Shown in pieces: positions 1-43,980 of a DNA stretch of 64,000 nucleotides. The number at the start of each line of letters is the position of its first letter. Position 1 is the first letter of the stretch. The position numbers and the translations under genes are program-made. The notes beneath the pieces were generated by a model. It did no database searches, had not been told where the DNA came from, and saw only the letters and a list, made by a program, of their open reading frames with translations. Source of the DNA: Xiphophorus maculatus (lineage: Eukaryota; Chordata; Actinopteri; Cyprinodontiformes; Poeciliidae); assembly GCF_002775205.1 (NCBI RefSeq), contig NC_036445.1, positions 23,664,953 through 23,728,952 on the forward strand, read 5' to 3'.

Positions 1-658
1 AACATTAACCAACAAAAAAGAAAAAAAAACCATGTCATCCTTTATATTGCACCAAGTTCACGTCTAAAACAGAACTCTGTTTCAGCACGATGTTCATTCA
101 GCTGGGATTGTTTATCAGCTTTCACGCCGATGACACATTCTCAGAAGTGGAGAGCAACACCGAGCGCCCTCTCCGTCTGTGGAGCTCCGGCACTAAAAAA
201 ACTCTTTCCCGTCGTTTTCACTCGCATTCCAGTCAGAAAGTACGTGATTAAGGAGGGAACGTGTGGCATTCCCCACTGCAGATGAAAAAATACAAACAAA
301 TGCTCCATTGGCACATAAAGGGAGGAGAATGAGCTCACCAAAACCATCTTTTCTTTCATCTTTAGAAAGCCATCACAAGATGAGTTGGAGGAAGGAGTTA
401 CTGGCTTTGACATGAAACAGCTTCACAAGATCTTACGATAACATGATATGACAGGTCAGAACAAAAAAACAACACTGAACTAGTTTGTTAATTGAGTATT
501 TCTAAGTTAGACGGCATAATAAACCAGCGAGTGTAAAAACCCAATTTGATAGCAGATCCGGAACAAACGAGGGTCGATTTAGGTCTGAGGTGAATGCAGC
601 TGGTCCATCGTGAAACATTCTTCATTGATTTTTATCAGAGCTACTGAGAGATTTCATA
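1..658. other. 3' flank of ext1, nothing recognised
   Basis: AT-rich non-coding sequence beyond the candidate ext1 polyadenylation signal. The open frames here are short and resemble no family I know. No repeat was recognised. Confidence 0.5.
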
Positions 659-1170
659 TTTATTCACAAACATTTGGTGGATATGCTTCTCTGTGTCAGG
701 TGCTTGCTGCTGCCTTATCTGCCATTTGACCAAATGAAATTGGACTAACAAATAAATTTCCCTCATTCACCAAAGCCCAAACAAGGAAACAAAAAAAGTT
801 CTGTAGATTTCACAGTGGCTTTTGTTTTAATAGACCAGTTTCTGGCGTGTTGGCAAGCCGAGCCTCCCTTCACCAAGGCAACACACATGAAGCACCTGCA
901 TCCCTCAGGCTGGCATGTATTCAAGCAAACAATCCAGGTTCTTATCCGAGTCACTAAGAATGGAAAAAAATAATCTGCATCTCTATTCACATGTGGGCTA
1001 CCTAGCTGTTCATGTTGGCTCTGGGCGAGGGAGATTGTTCAGAATGGCACATACAGACATTTGTTTGTTTGACTGCAAATGCAAAATATATTTTCATCAA
1101 ACCGTTTTGATAATCTGGAAAATGCAACACATTATCAGTAATATGGAAAATAACAGATCACGGTGAGACG

Positions 1171-1190
1171 ACACACACACACACACACAC
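1171..1190. repeat. (AC)10 microsatellite
   Basis: Ten AC units followed by an A run, in the ext1 3' flank. Confidence 0.95.
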
Positions 1191-1823
1191 AAAAAAAAGA
1201 CAGCAGGGCTATGAAGGCGCAAAATCTGCACCCGGTCTTCTATCTGTCATATTCCCAGATCCACAAAACCTTTTGATAAATGCTGAGGCATTGTCAGATC
1301 AACAATCACCAGCTGGTCTGGGGCTCTGAAGAGGATTTCAAACTTTTCTTTGTCCATCCTTGTTTAAGACAACAGAGGAGAAAAAAAGAAGAGAGTCATG
1401 CTGGCCATTTGTACACCGTATAAAAAAATAGTTGAACACGATCCGAAATAGTGTTGTCATCTCCGTAGTTATTAATATCCTGTCAGCAAAAGATGTTCAC
1501 AAACATGTGCATAGTGTACAAACACACACAGTGTCACTTGCACTGGGTTTGTCAATGTTGGGGACTTTTATGCAGCAAGCTGTAATTTTCTGACTCTGTG
1601 ACCAAAGGTGAGCAAATTTACCTGTTCAGGTAGCTATTGATGTTATGAGTTCAGTCGCCTGAACGACAAACACAAGACAGCAGCAGCTGAAAGGAGAGAC
1701 AGAGAAGGACAACAAAGAAGACGGGAAAAAAATTGTGGCGTCCTTCACGTTGGTTCCAGTTTCTTCACTTCCTGTTTCCCTGGAACCAACTCTAAACGAT
1801 CGTCTGCTCTTTTCTTCAAGTCA

Positions 1824-1840
1824 CCCCCCCCCCCCCCCCC
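1824..1840. repeat. 17-nt poly-C run (poly-G in ext1 mRNA)
   Basis: Uninterrupted run of 17 C on the plus strand, starting 60 nt beyond the ext1 stop codon, so probably within its 3' UTR. Confidence 0.95.
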
Positions 1841-1900
1841 ACTCAGTCTCCACATCTGTTGTGTCTGCAGAGCACAGGGAGCTGGGGGGCTCGGTGGGGG

Positions 1901-34603
<32,703 letters not shown>

Positions 34604-35700
34604 GTGTCCGGCGATCGGAAATAAGGTGCGAGTCTGTGAATCCGACAAGTTGCGAAGTTTGGGTCTCACCACCTCCTGTGGGAGCGCTCCGCCATCTTCC
34701 CCCGGGCTGCAAGGGCTGCGAGCTTTCGTCTCCCTCCTCCTGCTTCAGTTGCCTTTCACAAGTCCGGGAGCTGATCCAACGCATGTGGGCGATTTTTAAT
34801 GTCCATCCACCTCGTCGGTCGTGATGCTGCTGATAAAATGACAACAGCTTTTCCCAAACTACCGAATGGACTCAAATCTGGACATCCTAAGTCGCACTCT
34901 ACTTTTCTTTGTGTAACGCCACCTTTGCTGAGCCACAAAGATTATTTTTGCCACGAGCTATAGTTTCTGTCTTATCCGGATATTAACCGACAATATGAAA
35001 TACGAGTACATAATTGAGTTAAAGCAGCAGAGTGAGCTAGACTTGTTGCCCAGACAGTAAACTATTGTCTACACTCCAGTCTTAAGGTTTCACTGGAGAT
35101 TATAAACCAAACTAGGACAGGAGCTTTAAAACATTCAACATTTCATAGGAGATATCACGCCAGTTTGTTCATATAACGGCTCTATAGCCGGTTCCAACAT
35201 TACAACAGATAAACCGAGACAATACATTTCTAAAGCCGACGTTCGCTAGCCTGTTAGCAAGCTAACTATACTAGCTTGTATGTAAAAACAGTTCCAGTTA
35301 GCTTGTTAGCTAAGCGCTCGGTATCAGAGATCTCTGCCGCTGGCTGGAAGAAAAGGCAGCAAAACCAAATCTGTCTCCTTCCGCAATAAAAACAACCTCT
35401 TTCCTCGGATGGGAAACGTGTCTTCTACCTCGAAGCCGGTAAATTAGCATCTACCTTAATTTTTCCAGTCATGTAAAGTGCTCAAGTGGTGGCTCATACA
35501 CTCACAAACAGGAGTGCGGCGAACGAGACGAGCCAGGCAGCTCAACACGGATGGGCCGTCCCACTACTGTGACCGCCAGTGCCCATTAGATGACGTTCCG
35601 CCACGGCGCACGGCGCCTTCCCATTGGCTGCCGTCATATCCGAGGCGGGCGGGGCTTCCACCACACTCCTTCACTTTCAAACACGTACAGGTACGGCTCG
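34604..35700 (-). promoter_or_regulatory. ext1: ext1 5' UTR and GC-rich promoter region
   Basis: Sequence upstream of the ext1 ATG. About 1 kb from the ATG it becomes CpG-rich and contains a GC-box pair (GGCGGGCGGGGC, 35644-35655), an inverted CCAAT box (ATTGG, 35623-35627) and a TGACGT half-CRE (35591-35596). This is consistent with a TATA-less start near 35.5 kb and a long 5' leader. Clustered TTAGC/GCTAA words lie at about 35246-35315. The transcription start itself is inferred. Confidence 0.55.
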
Positions 35701-38700
35701 AGAGTATAGAAATTGTAAAATATGATCAAAAATAATAGTAATATTTTACAATTTTAAAAAGTTAAATTATTTCAACAGTTTTGATCCAATTAAAAATATT
35801 TATTCTTGTTTAATTAAACAGAGAGATATATTTAATGTATATCTCTATTTCTGTTAATTTTGATAGGAGATTTAGTAGAGAAAGTGTATGTGTATTGCTT
35901 AGGGGATACACATAAGATTAGGGAAAGATTTCTGATTTGAATGCCCATCTGACAGCCACTGATGCTCTCCTCATGGAGGGTAGCCCACAAATATGTAATA
36001 GCAAAAGAAGCTGTTCAGTCAGTGCTATTCATACGCATAATAAAGGAACATTGAGTGGATGGGAGAAAAAAGGGCCCAAGCTTCCTTAACACCTCAGAAG
36101 TGCCAGAGGCTGATCACATCCATGCCACAGAAGGGCTTTTCTGTATTATAAAAACTCCTTGTTAGCTGATGTACTGTACCAGTTTTCTCACAAATTCAAT
36201 TTCTATTTTCATTACTTTAACATTAGAAATTTGAGATTTGTCTAATTTATTGAGTTCTAGCTGTACATCTATACTAAAGTCGTGTGACAAAATGTTGGCA
36301 GGTGCTCGTGCTTTCACTATGATAAGACCATTAGCTATTAACATGTGTTAAATGAGGAGTGTCATCAAAGTAAGGTGAGCACAATTATTGTTATTTCTTT
36401 TATTAATTTGAATGAAATCTCTTTGTTTACCCAATATATTCTGTTTGTGGATGGAGCAGCTCATCTAAGGTGACATTTCTCAAGAAACTGTCACCAATCA
36501 CCCCGTATAAGTTTCATCCATCAACCGGCTTTCATGCTCCTCTTGTAAAATGACATTTCTGCAGCATGACCCTGCAACCGCCCTGTTTCACAATCACAAA
36601 TGCATTCAAGGAGACATGCAGTGTAGAACTCCCTCAAGCATGGCTCTTTACATAGAAAGAACTGTGCTTAAATGTACACTGCGGTTAAATTATTTATAGG
36701 TGGTCTTTACTTATAAATTGAGTGACTTGTGGGGGTATTTCTTATATTTTTGTGTATCTTGTAAAAGGATTTGTGGAAAAAAAAACATTTTCTGTGATGG
36801 ACTAGCTTTTTTTTTGCTGCACTGTCATCATTGTCATTTAACTGATGGCTCAACTCAAATTTATATATTATTTCTGAAATTCAGACATCCTCCCCTGCAT
36901 TCCTTTGCGTTTTTAGTCCCTCTGAGCTTTTTCCACTGTACAGGGAGGATCCTTATGCTTTCATTCATCCTCCCAAAGTATCCTTCAAAATAGACTTAAT
37001 TTGAATTACCGTAAATGTCAAGTTTGAATATTTGCTTGTATGTGAAAATAACAATAAAAATCCACCATGATTGTCCAGGCCTGCTGATATGAATTGGTTG
37101 GTTCTTTTCTGGGAGGTAAACCCAGACCCTGATGTTGTTTCCCGGCTGCTGTGGTCTGATATCCCAAGTAATTTAGTTGAAGCTTGTAAAGAGCACCTGC
37201 ATTCTTTGAGAGCTGCACGCTAGCCATCCGGGCTCCTTTGGTAATCCACGGCCCCACTGATCAAAGAGTGTGAGGTGAGTGATGGTCACCTCTGCGCCCT
37301 ACTGCCTTCTTCTTTGTTGTTTTGTCCTCTCTCAATCTACACCAGCTTTCCATCACCCCTTCTTCTGTTCTTCGTCGTCTTACCCTTGCATCTCCCCCTT
37401 TCATCCCCTCTGTTTGATAAATGAATATTCCTCACGTCCCGTTATGTAGATGAATGTTGCTTTTGTTCTGAGCTCTTTTATTGACGGAATCAGAAAATTA
37501 TTTTTGGATGCGGTAACAAGATTTAAAAAGAAATAAATAAATAAATAGATAAATCAGGACAAATGAAAAAAAACAACAACAGACAGTCAACTGGATACCA
37601 GATGAATACAAATGGGTAAAAACCGTGGAGATTTGTTTTGTCCAACCATCATCTGCTGCCTAATGAGACTGTGGAGATGCGGTCCCCCTGCTGATGCATT
37701 GTTTTTGCGGTGATGAGCTCTGGCCAGATTCAGAGCAGCGGAGGGGTGGGTGGTGGGGGGGTGGGACTGAGCCAGAGCAGCGCTCCCACTGTGTAACACT
37801 TTGCTACGATGCCAGTATCTAATTTGAAGGCACCCGGGTCAGAGCAGTGTTTACCGGTGACACCCGAAGGTGACATGCCAAGCTAAGCAGCTAAATTGAA
37901 ATTTATTTTTCCCTTCTAATGCTTTTGGAGTTCACTATTTGCAGACTGGTTATTAACATTCCAGCCTCATGCGAGGTGGCACAGATACACACACACACAC
38001 CCCTACACACCCGCGCACCTACACACACCTACAAACACATGCTGCTGTGTAAAAAGCAATACGCATGTGTGCTCCCTCTTTCATGTTGAGCACAGCCTTG
38101 GTTGCGATAATTTAAGGTTCCCCCCCCTCCAACTCTCAGAGGAAGCCTTGGAGAGGAGCAACATCCATCTGTGTTGACACTAACATGCATAAATCATTTC
38201 TGAGCATGTCAAGATGAAAAGTGAAATGAAGGCTGCATGTGGCAAATATCTGTGTCTTGAAACTGCATGACTAGTCATAAAATAAGATGACCAAATATTC
38301 TGCACATCCATGTCATTTTCATCACATGGGGAAAAAAAAATGTGTTTATTGATCTCATATTCTGTAACAGGGACAGAAATATTACAAAAAACCCCAAAAA
38401 CATTTTCAAGGGGAGAATTTTTAAGGCTTTAGGGTATTGGTTCATTTGGAGGTGTTCTTGTTCGTATTCTGATTTATGATAACGCGTTCCAGGAAACACA
38501 AACAGTACCTTGAAACAGTATTTATGCCTCTTGAATTTATGCAGCTCAGCATGTTTCAAAATTCATGAGCACGAAGCTCGATCGCACCTGTGATGTGTTT
38601 TTCAGAATCTGTTGCGTTACAACCACACACTGCGTTTCGTTAGTAGTGCTTGTCAGTCAAGTGGAGGGGAAACATGGTTTCCATCATTTTCTCCAAATAA

Positions 38701-38980
38701 TTTAAAAAGTGTGGCGTTCATTTGTGTGGAGCAGCCCTGACTCCGGGTAAGTAGACGCACCATATGTTGCACATATTTGCAGGTAGGTCCCTACCATTTC
38801 TTCATATACAGAATTTCTTTTAGCTAATTTTCATTTGAAAATTTCTCAACCTCAGTCAATGAATAGTCATTTTCAAGCTGACATGAATTTGACACATCTA
38901 CATATATAAGATATATGTATGTATTTATAATTTTTAATATTTTAATCACAAATTAATGTTTGTACTTATGCCTAAGGAGA
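35701..38980. other. Intergenic, upstream of ext1
   Basis: No gene recognised. AT-rich sequence with more complex, possibly conserved, blocks at about 36440-36670 and 37830-37980, and an AC-rich tract at about 37988-38035. Open frames here are short and look random. Confidence 0.6.
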
Positions 38981-39067
38981 ATTTAGAGACCAATTAACTA
39001 AACAGTCATGATTTCAGACTGTGGCAGGAAGCCAGAGCGCCCGGAGAGAAACCTGCAAACAGAAAAC
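38981..39067 (+). repeat. Dispersed teleost repeat, copy 1
   Basis: Contains CCAATTAACTAAACAGTCAT and GACTGTGGCAGGAAGCC, matching a dispersed repeat of fish genomes typically written with GGACTGTGGGAGGAAGCCGG. The element class is not established here. Confidence 0.6.
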
Positions 39068-39204
39068 TACTTTTTGATATTTATGAAATCTAATTACAAA
39101 TTGTATTGTTGACATTTGCTTGAAGTAGTTTTGGCCCTAGTAGTTGAAACTATTTTAAGCAAAAGAGAGGGGAGAAGACATGGGGCAAAGGTCAGCTAGT
39201 CATC

Positions 39205-39325
39205 TTTTTGGACTATGGGAGGAAGCCGGAGAACCCGGGGAGAACCCACTAATACACTTGGAGAACATACAAACCCATGAAGACAGAAGAATCCAGGCAG
39301 GGATTCAAACCCAGGGAACAGTTTT
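39205..39325 (+). repeat. Dispersed teleost repeat, copy 2 (longer 3' part)
   Basis: Reads GGACTATGGGAGGAAGCCGG, then GGGGAGAACCCAC, GAGAACATACAAACCC and GGGATTCAAACCCAGG, in the order found in the common fish repeat. Confidence 0.7.
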
Positions 39326-39351
39326 ATTCACAAAAATAAATGTTTTAATCA

Positions 39352-39438
39352 CATTTAGAGCCCAATTAACTAAACGGTTGTGATTTTAGACTGTGGCAGG
39401 AAGATGGAGCGCCCAGAGAGAAACCTGCAAACAAGAAA
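39352..39438 (+). repeat. Dispersed teleost repeat, copy 3
   Basis: CCCAATTAACTAAACGGTTG, then GACTGTGGCAGGAAGATGG, nearly duplicates copy 1 and ends four bases before the stop codon of the USP-like frame on the other strand. Confidence 0.65.
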
Positions 39439-39442
39439 CCTG

Positions 39443-40551
39443 TCAAATCTTTTTACCCTTTTGTCCCATAAATTTGAGTAAGACACATGTTTGGTCCCAG
39501 TCAGATTTCTCCAGCCTCAAAATGGTTACTAATTGGGTCTTCTGGGATTTTTTTTCTTCTGAATTTAATATTTTTGGCTGGTCTCCAAAGGCACCTTTAT
39601 CATCTTCCAGAGGAGGAGCTGGAGAAACTGTAACATCAGGTGTCTCATAATTTCTTAACTTCTCGCTGTCTGCAGTGAAGACATGCTCGTTATCAGTCTT
39701 CACGGTTTGTTCTCCTTTTATTAAATCAGAGTAGAACTTGGCTGGCTTTGGATCCCCACAGATAATGGAGGACAGGTGGTACCTCTCCGTTCCACGGTCA
39801 CAATCTGCAGGAACATCCATGATCTGATTGGCAACTACTTGGTGTGTCCTGGTCGACCTATGCAGAAAAAAACACCAGCACGTTGTTATCACTCAGGCAG
39901 TGTTTTTTCTGCAAGGCTGACCCGCAGCCTGAACAGCAACGTTTGCTCCCCAAATCCAACCAACTCTTAAAAACTGTCGGTTGGAAAGGTTGCCGGTGGA
40001 AGGGCAACCAGGGGGCCGTTGCTCAGTAGCTCAAGGAAAGTAGTTCCACAGTTTGAGCAAGAGTTTTTGTTGTATAACTCTCTGTCTGTGTCACCGCCAA
40101 AAGAATCCAACCAGACCAACGCAGACTCCAGCAAACATTTGATGTCATAGTCCTTTCCCACGTCTGACGGCAGCTTCTTCTCCTTCAGCTCCATCAGAAC
40201 TGGGGAGAGGTCTTTCTGAGAAAAATGTTTGCCGCACTGACGGACAGTTGAGAGGATGAGACTCGCACAACACGGGATGGACGATGCCTCCAGAAAAACC
40301 CTTTCCTGAGCGAGACACCTCCTGGCGACGCTCAGGTTTAGGACACTCTGGAAGGCAGCATTCACCCAGCTGTTGTGGAGTTCGTTGGAGAACTTAAAGA
40401 AGTTCTCCTCTGTTTGTCCTTGTCCTGCAGCTGCTATTCTTCCTACATCTGGGATATCCGAGCCACCTCTATGTTCTGATTTAACATCCGGAGAACAGTA
40501 AACCTCGAATGCAATGGTAATCCTAGCATTTAGAGATGTTTTTTGGGACAA
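39443..40551 (-). pseudogene. USP-like (USP37-type) deubiquitinase domain, frameshifted, catalytic Cys replaced by Ser
   Basis: Three open stretches abut on the minus strand in changing frames: 40551-39967, about 39970-39866 and about 39866-39443. The breaks coincide with T runs in the gene strand (5 T at 39973-39969, 7 T at 39872-39866). One base fewer in each would give one uninterrupted frame of about 370 codons, with no intron needed. Visible USP features: KFSNELHNSWVNAAFQSVLN aligns with the Cys box (family pattern GNTCYMNAxLQSL), giving Ser where the nucleophile should be. Two CxxC pairs of the zinc ribbon (SCSNCG, CCSGCG) follow, then NNVLVFF, matching the strand that usually reads VLIFHLKRF. 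YHLSSIICG precedes a His box in which GHYISD is replaced by KFYSDL. No ATG is evident; the open frame runs a few codons above 40551 to a possible TTTCAG acceptor. Either a pseudogene, a pseudoenzyme gene with assembly indels, or a retrocopy. Family assignment is from memory of the motifs. Confidence 0.62.
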
Positions 40552-40599
40552 ATTAACTACTCTGTTTTCGTCTGAAATACGTTCAGCAACTTAATGCTG

Positions 40600-41680
40600 T
40601 GTGACTATTTTACCAAACATAAAAAACAAAAGCAGAAGAGCGAGCTAGGCATGCACTTATACATCCTTTTGTTGAGATCCAGAACCTAGAAGTTCTTGGC
40701 TTGCGTCATTCAGGAGCCTTGGGGATAAAAGTGCTTCATGATTGTATTTTCAGAGTCAGATTTCAAGAACAACTCGGGCAAGAGTTTGGGTCAGGTGCTA
40801 TTCCAGGATGTAGACGTGTGTAGGAATCTCCACGATGTCAGTAAAACAGAGTAGCATGCCTCAGTAGGTGTGTGTGCATGTGGGAGGCGTGTGCGTGTGT
40901 GTGTGCAAGTAAAATACTCGCTACCCTTGGGAGCACGGTAATGTATGCATGAGTGTGTTGGAACATCTCAATCACAGAGCAGAGATCAGGTTCAATTACA
41001 TGTGCAACAACTTTTAGGTCTCCGTAGGCCCAGAAACCATTTATATGCTAATAAGTGTGACAGCAGTAATGACTTGCAATAAAAAGACATCTGCTGCTTG
41101 ATCGAATCCGATATTAGAGCATTACCACAATCAGCCTCTGCTATTTGTCTTGAAATCACTGGTTAGCCCCGTAACTCTGTGTGGGAAGTGTCTTGACATC
41201 TGGCAGAGGTGGGGTGAAAACCGGTCTGCCACTCTTCTCTCTTCTCTTTGCAGCCTGGGTCAGGGCTGGATTTATGTTTCAATTGCCTGAAGAGAAACTA
41301 AACGTCGGCTCATGCTCCTTTATGGTGGAAGTGCAATGTATTTTATTTATGGGGATGTAAAACAGCTGTAATGTTCTCCAAAGATCATAAAAAGTTTAAC
41401 TTGTTCGCCCTGACCTAATTTTTCATGTCAAAAAACAATGCAGTGAATAACTATTTGAGATTTATTCTTCTCTTGTTTTGCTTTTTTTATTTGTCACAGC
41501 TGAAGGTTTCAGATCATCAAACAAATTTAATATTAGACAAAAAATAGCCAGAGCAAATAGAAGGTAGTTTTCAATTATTAGGAGAAGATAAAGCAGCCGA
41601 CATTTATGTGAAAATATAATTACATGTGTGAATTAACTGTGATTGTTTTGGTTAAGTTTCACATCCAGACCCTATTACTA
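40600..41680. other. Intergenic, no gene recognised
   Basis: Contains a GT-rich tract at about 40866-40907. The more complex stretch at about 40925-41210 could be conserved regulatory DNA. No coding exon or transposon was identified. Confidence 0.55.
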
Positions 41681-41689
41681 TTTGATCAA

Positions 41690-42730
41690 GAGGTCACTAA
41701 AAATGGACCTTTCTGACAGCATGAAGTTTCATAAAGTAGGCTAAAAATGACCTGAGATGGAACACATTAGGCACCGATCTAAAGAAATTCAACAGAAGAT
41801 GAGAAACAGAGTCACTGACATCTATCGGTCTGGGAACCATTACAAAGCCATTTCCAATGCTTTGAGACTCCAGTGAACCACAGTGAGAGAGGCATTATCC
41901 ACAAATGGAGAAAACATGAAACAGTGGCGAATCTTCCCAGGAGTGGTCGGTCCAGGAAAATGACTCCATTATATGACAATGACTCACTCGGATGACAGAA
42001 GAACCCAGAATAGCATCCGAAGCACTGCAGACCTTACTCGCCTCAGTTAAGGTTACTGTTTGTTATTCAAAAATAACACACTTGGTTAAAACGGCATTCA
42101 TGGGGGAGTACAAAGGTGAAAATTTCTGCTGACAAAAAAAACCCAAACAACAAAAAACAAAAAAAAGAGTGCAGACATCCATTTCACATTTACCAAAAAT
42201 GTTTTCAAGATTGCCAAGGCTTTGGGGAAACAATTTGTGGACTGGTGAAACAAAAGTTTAACTTTTAGGACGTTTTGTGTCCTGTTATGTTTGGGTTAAG
42301 CCAACAGACAACACACAGTCATACATATTATTAATGATGAGTGATGGTCTGGAGCAACTTTTTTTCTCTTCATAACATGGAAGACTTATTGTTATTGATT
42401 GATTTATGTATAGTCCTCTCTATCAAAAAATTCTGAAGTACGATATCTGACCCTCAGTTTGTGACCCTAAGCTCCTGCACATTTGCTTTATGCACCAGGA
42501 CAATGACCTAAAACAAAATCAAAGTTTTGGAATGGCCAATGGCCTAGTCAAAGTCAACGCTGATTTAGACACTGTGACATGACCTTAACATGTGCTCAAA
42601 AATGCTCAGTTTTTGAGAAACAGAGTCACCGACATCCATCAGTGTTGTCTGGCTGAAACAAACAACTCTGCAACGAGAAGCTAGCTAAATCTCCTTCACA
42701 GCGATGCAGAAGACTGGTTGTTAATCGATG
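41690..42730 (+). mobile_element. Tc1/mariner transposon relic with near full-length transposase, many stops
   Basis: Order of recognisable pieces on the plus strand: AAAGAAATTCAACAGAAGAT, AAAGCCATTTCCAATGC, CATTATCCACAAATGG, CTTCCCAGGAGTGGTCGG, CAGTTAAGGTTACTG, GTGATGGTCTGGAGC, CACCAGGACAATGACC, CAATGGCCTAGTCAAAGTC, then a C-terminal piece near 42690. These follow the N- to C-terminal order of a fish Tc1 transposase (paired DNA-binding region, then DDE region). Stops, deletions and a repeated block near 42612 show it is long dead. Confidence 0.8.
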
Positions 42731-42739
42731 ATTCAATGT

Positions 42740-43960
42740 AATCTGCTGCAGAAACGTATTAAACCACTTTACATCATTTATCTGAGCTTACTCTACCGTT
42801 TGATAACTAAGATGAATAAGAATGTATGTTTGATTGAATCGAAATTATTTTTTGCAAAGTACCATGCGGTGACACACGTCACCGACTGTGAAACTGAATC
42901 GAACTGAATTGAATTGAACTGCAAAAACTCAATGACAGTTGCTGGTGCTCAGCGGCCCATCCAGTTATAGTTTCATTTGAAAACTGCAATTTGTATTTCC
43001 TCAGGATATCTTTATTCGGCGCTGAAATTACACTGATGAGCTGAAACATTTAAGTGAGACAAAAAAAAGAAGAAAAAAGCAATTCAATCTAAGTTTTCAC
43101 AACACAATACATAATTTCAACACAGTATATAATTTCTCCCCATGTCATACATGGAGATAAACATCTGCAGTATCTGCACAGGTGATTCTTTTCTGCAAAT
43201 CATGAGCATTAACCCAAGAAGACTATAATTTGTTTATTCATATAAGCGTCATCGACTAGCACACATCCACACCAGATGCTTACATCCAATAGCTAACAGT
43301 GTAATACCTGCTGACATGGAGAGGCAGGGCCCGCATCCTGTTTTGTTCCATGAAGAGCCCCCCTGTGAGCAGCTGTCGCTTCAAGGGCCTGAAAGAGATC
43401 AATGAGGGAGAAGAGCAGTGGGACCGGAGTACAAATTGAACAGCCTTTAATCACCTCACACAGTTCACAGCGGTGTGAAAGTTCTAACCATGAAAAGGTT
43501 TAATTACAAGTCAAGCCAAATAGAGTCAACTTGGTGCTAATAAATGGCGCAGAGTGACTCAGGGGACAGGCAGGGCGCACCTTGTTGAATCTCTGCATAT
43601 CCATCTTGTTGCGCTCTCACACACACACACATGCAGGGGTGAACGCACGCTTTCCGTGACATTGTTGCTGTCATGGAACCAGACCATTTTCTGTATCCAT
43701 GCACTCGTATGTTCATAGTACTGCCAATCAGTGGCCGCTGAACACAGCTAATGACATTGAATTTTTAAATTTATGAGTCACCGAGGCAGTCATAATTATA
43801 AGGCACATTAGGGAAAGCACTGCTGGATGACACTGGTCGCCTTGCCACTTAGTGAAGTGAATGAGATCTGTCAGTGGTCACAAACATCAGGGGCATTAGG
43901 TTTCCTTCTAGCTGATGACTAAATTAATTCTCATTAGCAATTTATGGCTGGGGGTAAAAA
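42740..43960. other. Intergenic, possible conserved non-coding block
   Basis: No gene recognised. A homeodomain-site-rich stretch (TAATTA, ATTAATT and CATTAG words) at about 43680-43950 stands out against the surroundings. An AC run sits at about 43619-43633. Confidence 0.5.
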
Positions 43961-43980
43961 AAAAAAAAAAATCCTTCCCA

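Larger units (their letters stand above)
659..1900 (-). other. ext1: Probable ext1 3' UTR with candidate poly(A) signal
   Basis: Sequence downstream of the ext1 stop codon, without coding potential. The plus strand reads TTTATT at 659-664, which is AATAAA on the ext1 strand about 1.24 kb after the stop, and is the clearest signal I noticed in this flank. The interval also holds an (AC)n run at 1171-1190 and a 17-nt C run at 1824-1840, which is poly-G in the mRNA. The extent of the UTR is inferred, not shown. Confidence 0.4.

Noticed and set aside
35478..35735. 85-codon plus-strand frame at the ext1 promoter
   Set aside because: Falls in a CpG-rich promoter where stops are rare. Arg/Pro-rich translation is typical of non-coding GC-rich DNA.
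39858..39966. A 109-nt intron between the two main USP-like segments
   Set aside because: A TAG|GTCGACC acceptor exists, but the interval itself encodes the second zinc-ribbon CxxC and the VLVFF strand, and no good donor precedes it. Homopolymer frame breaks explain it better.
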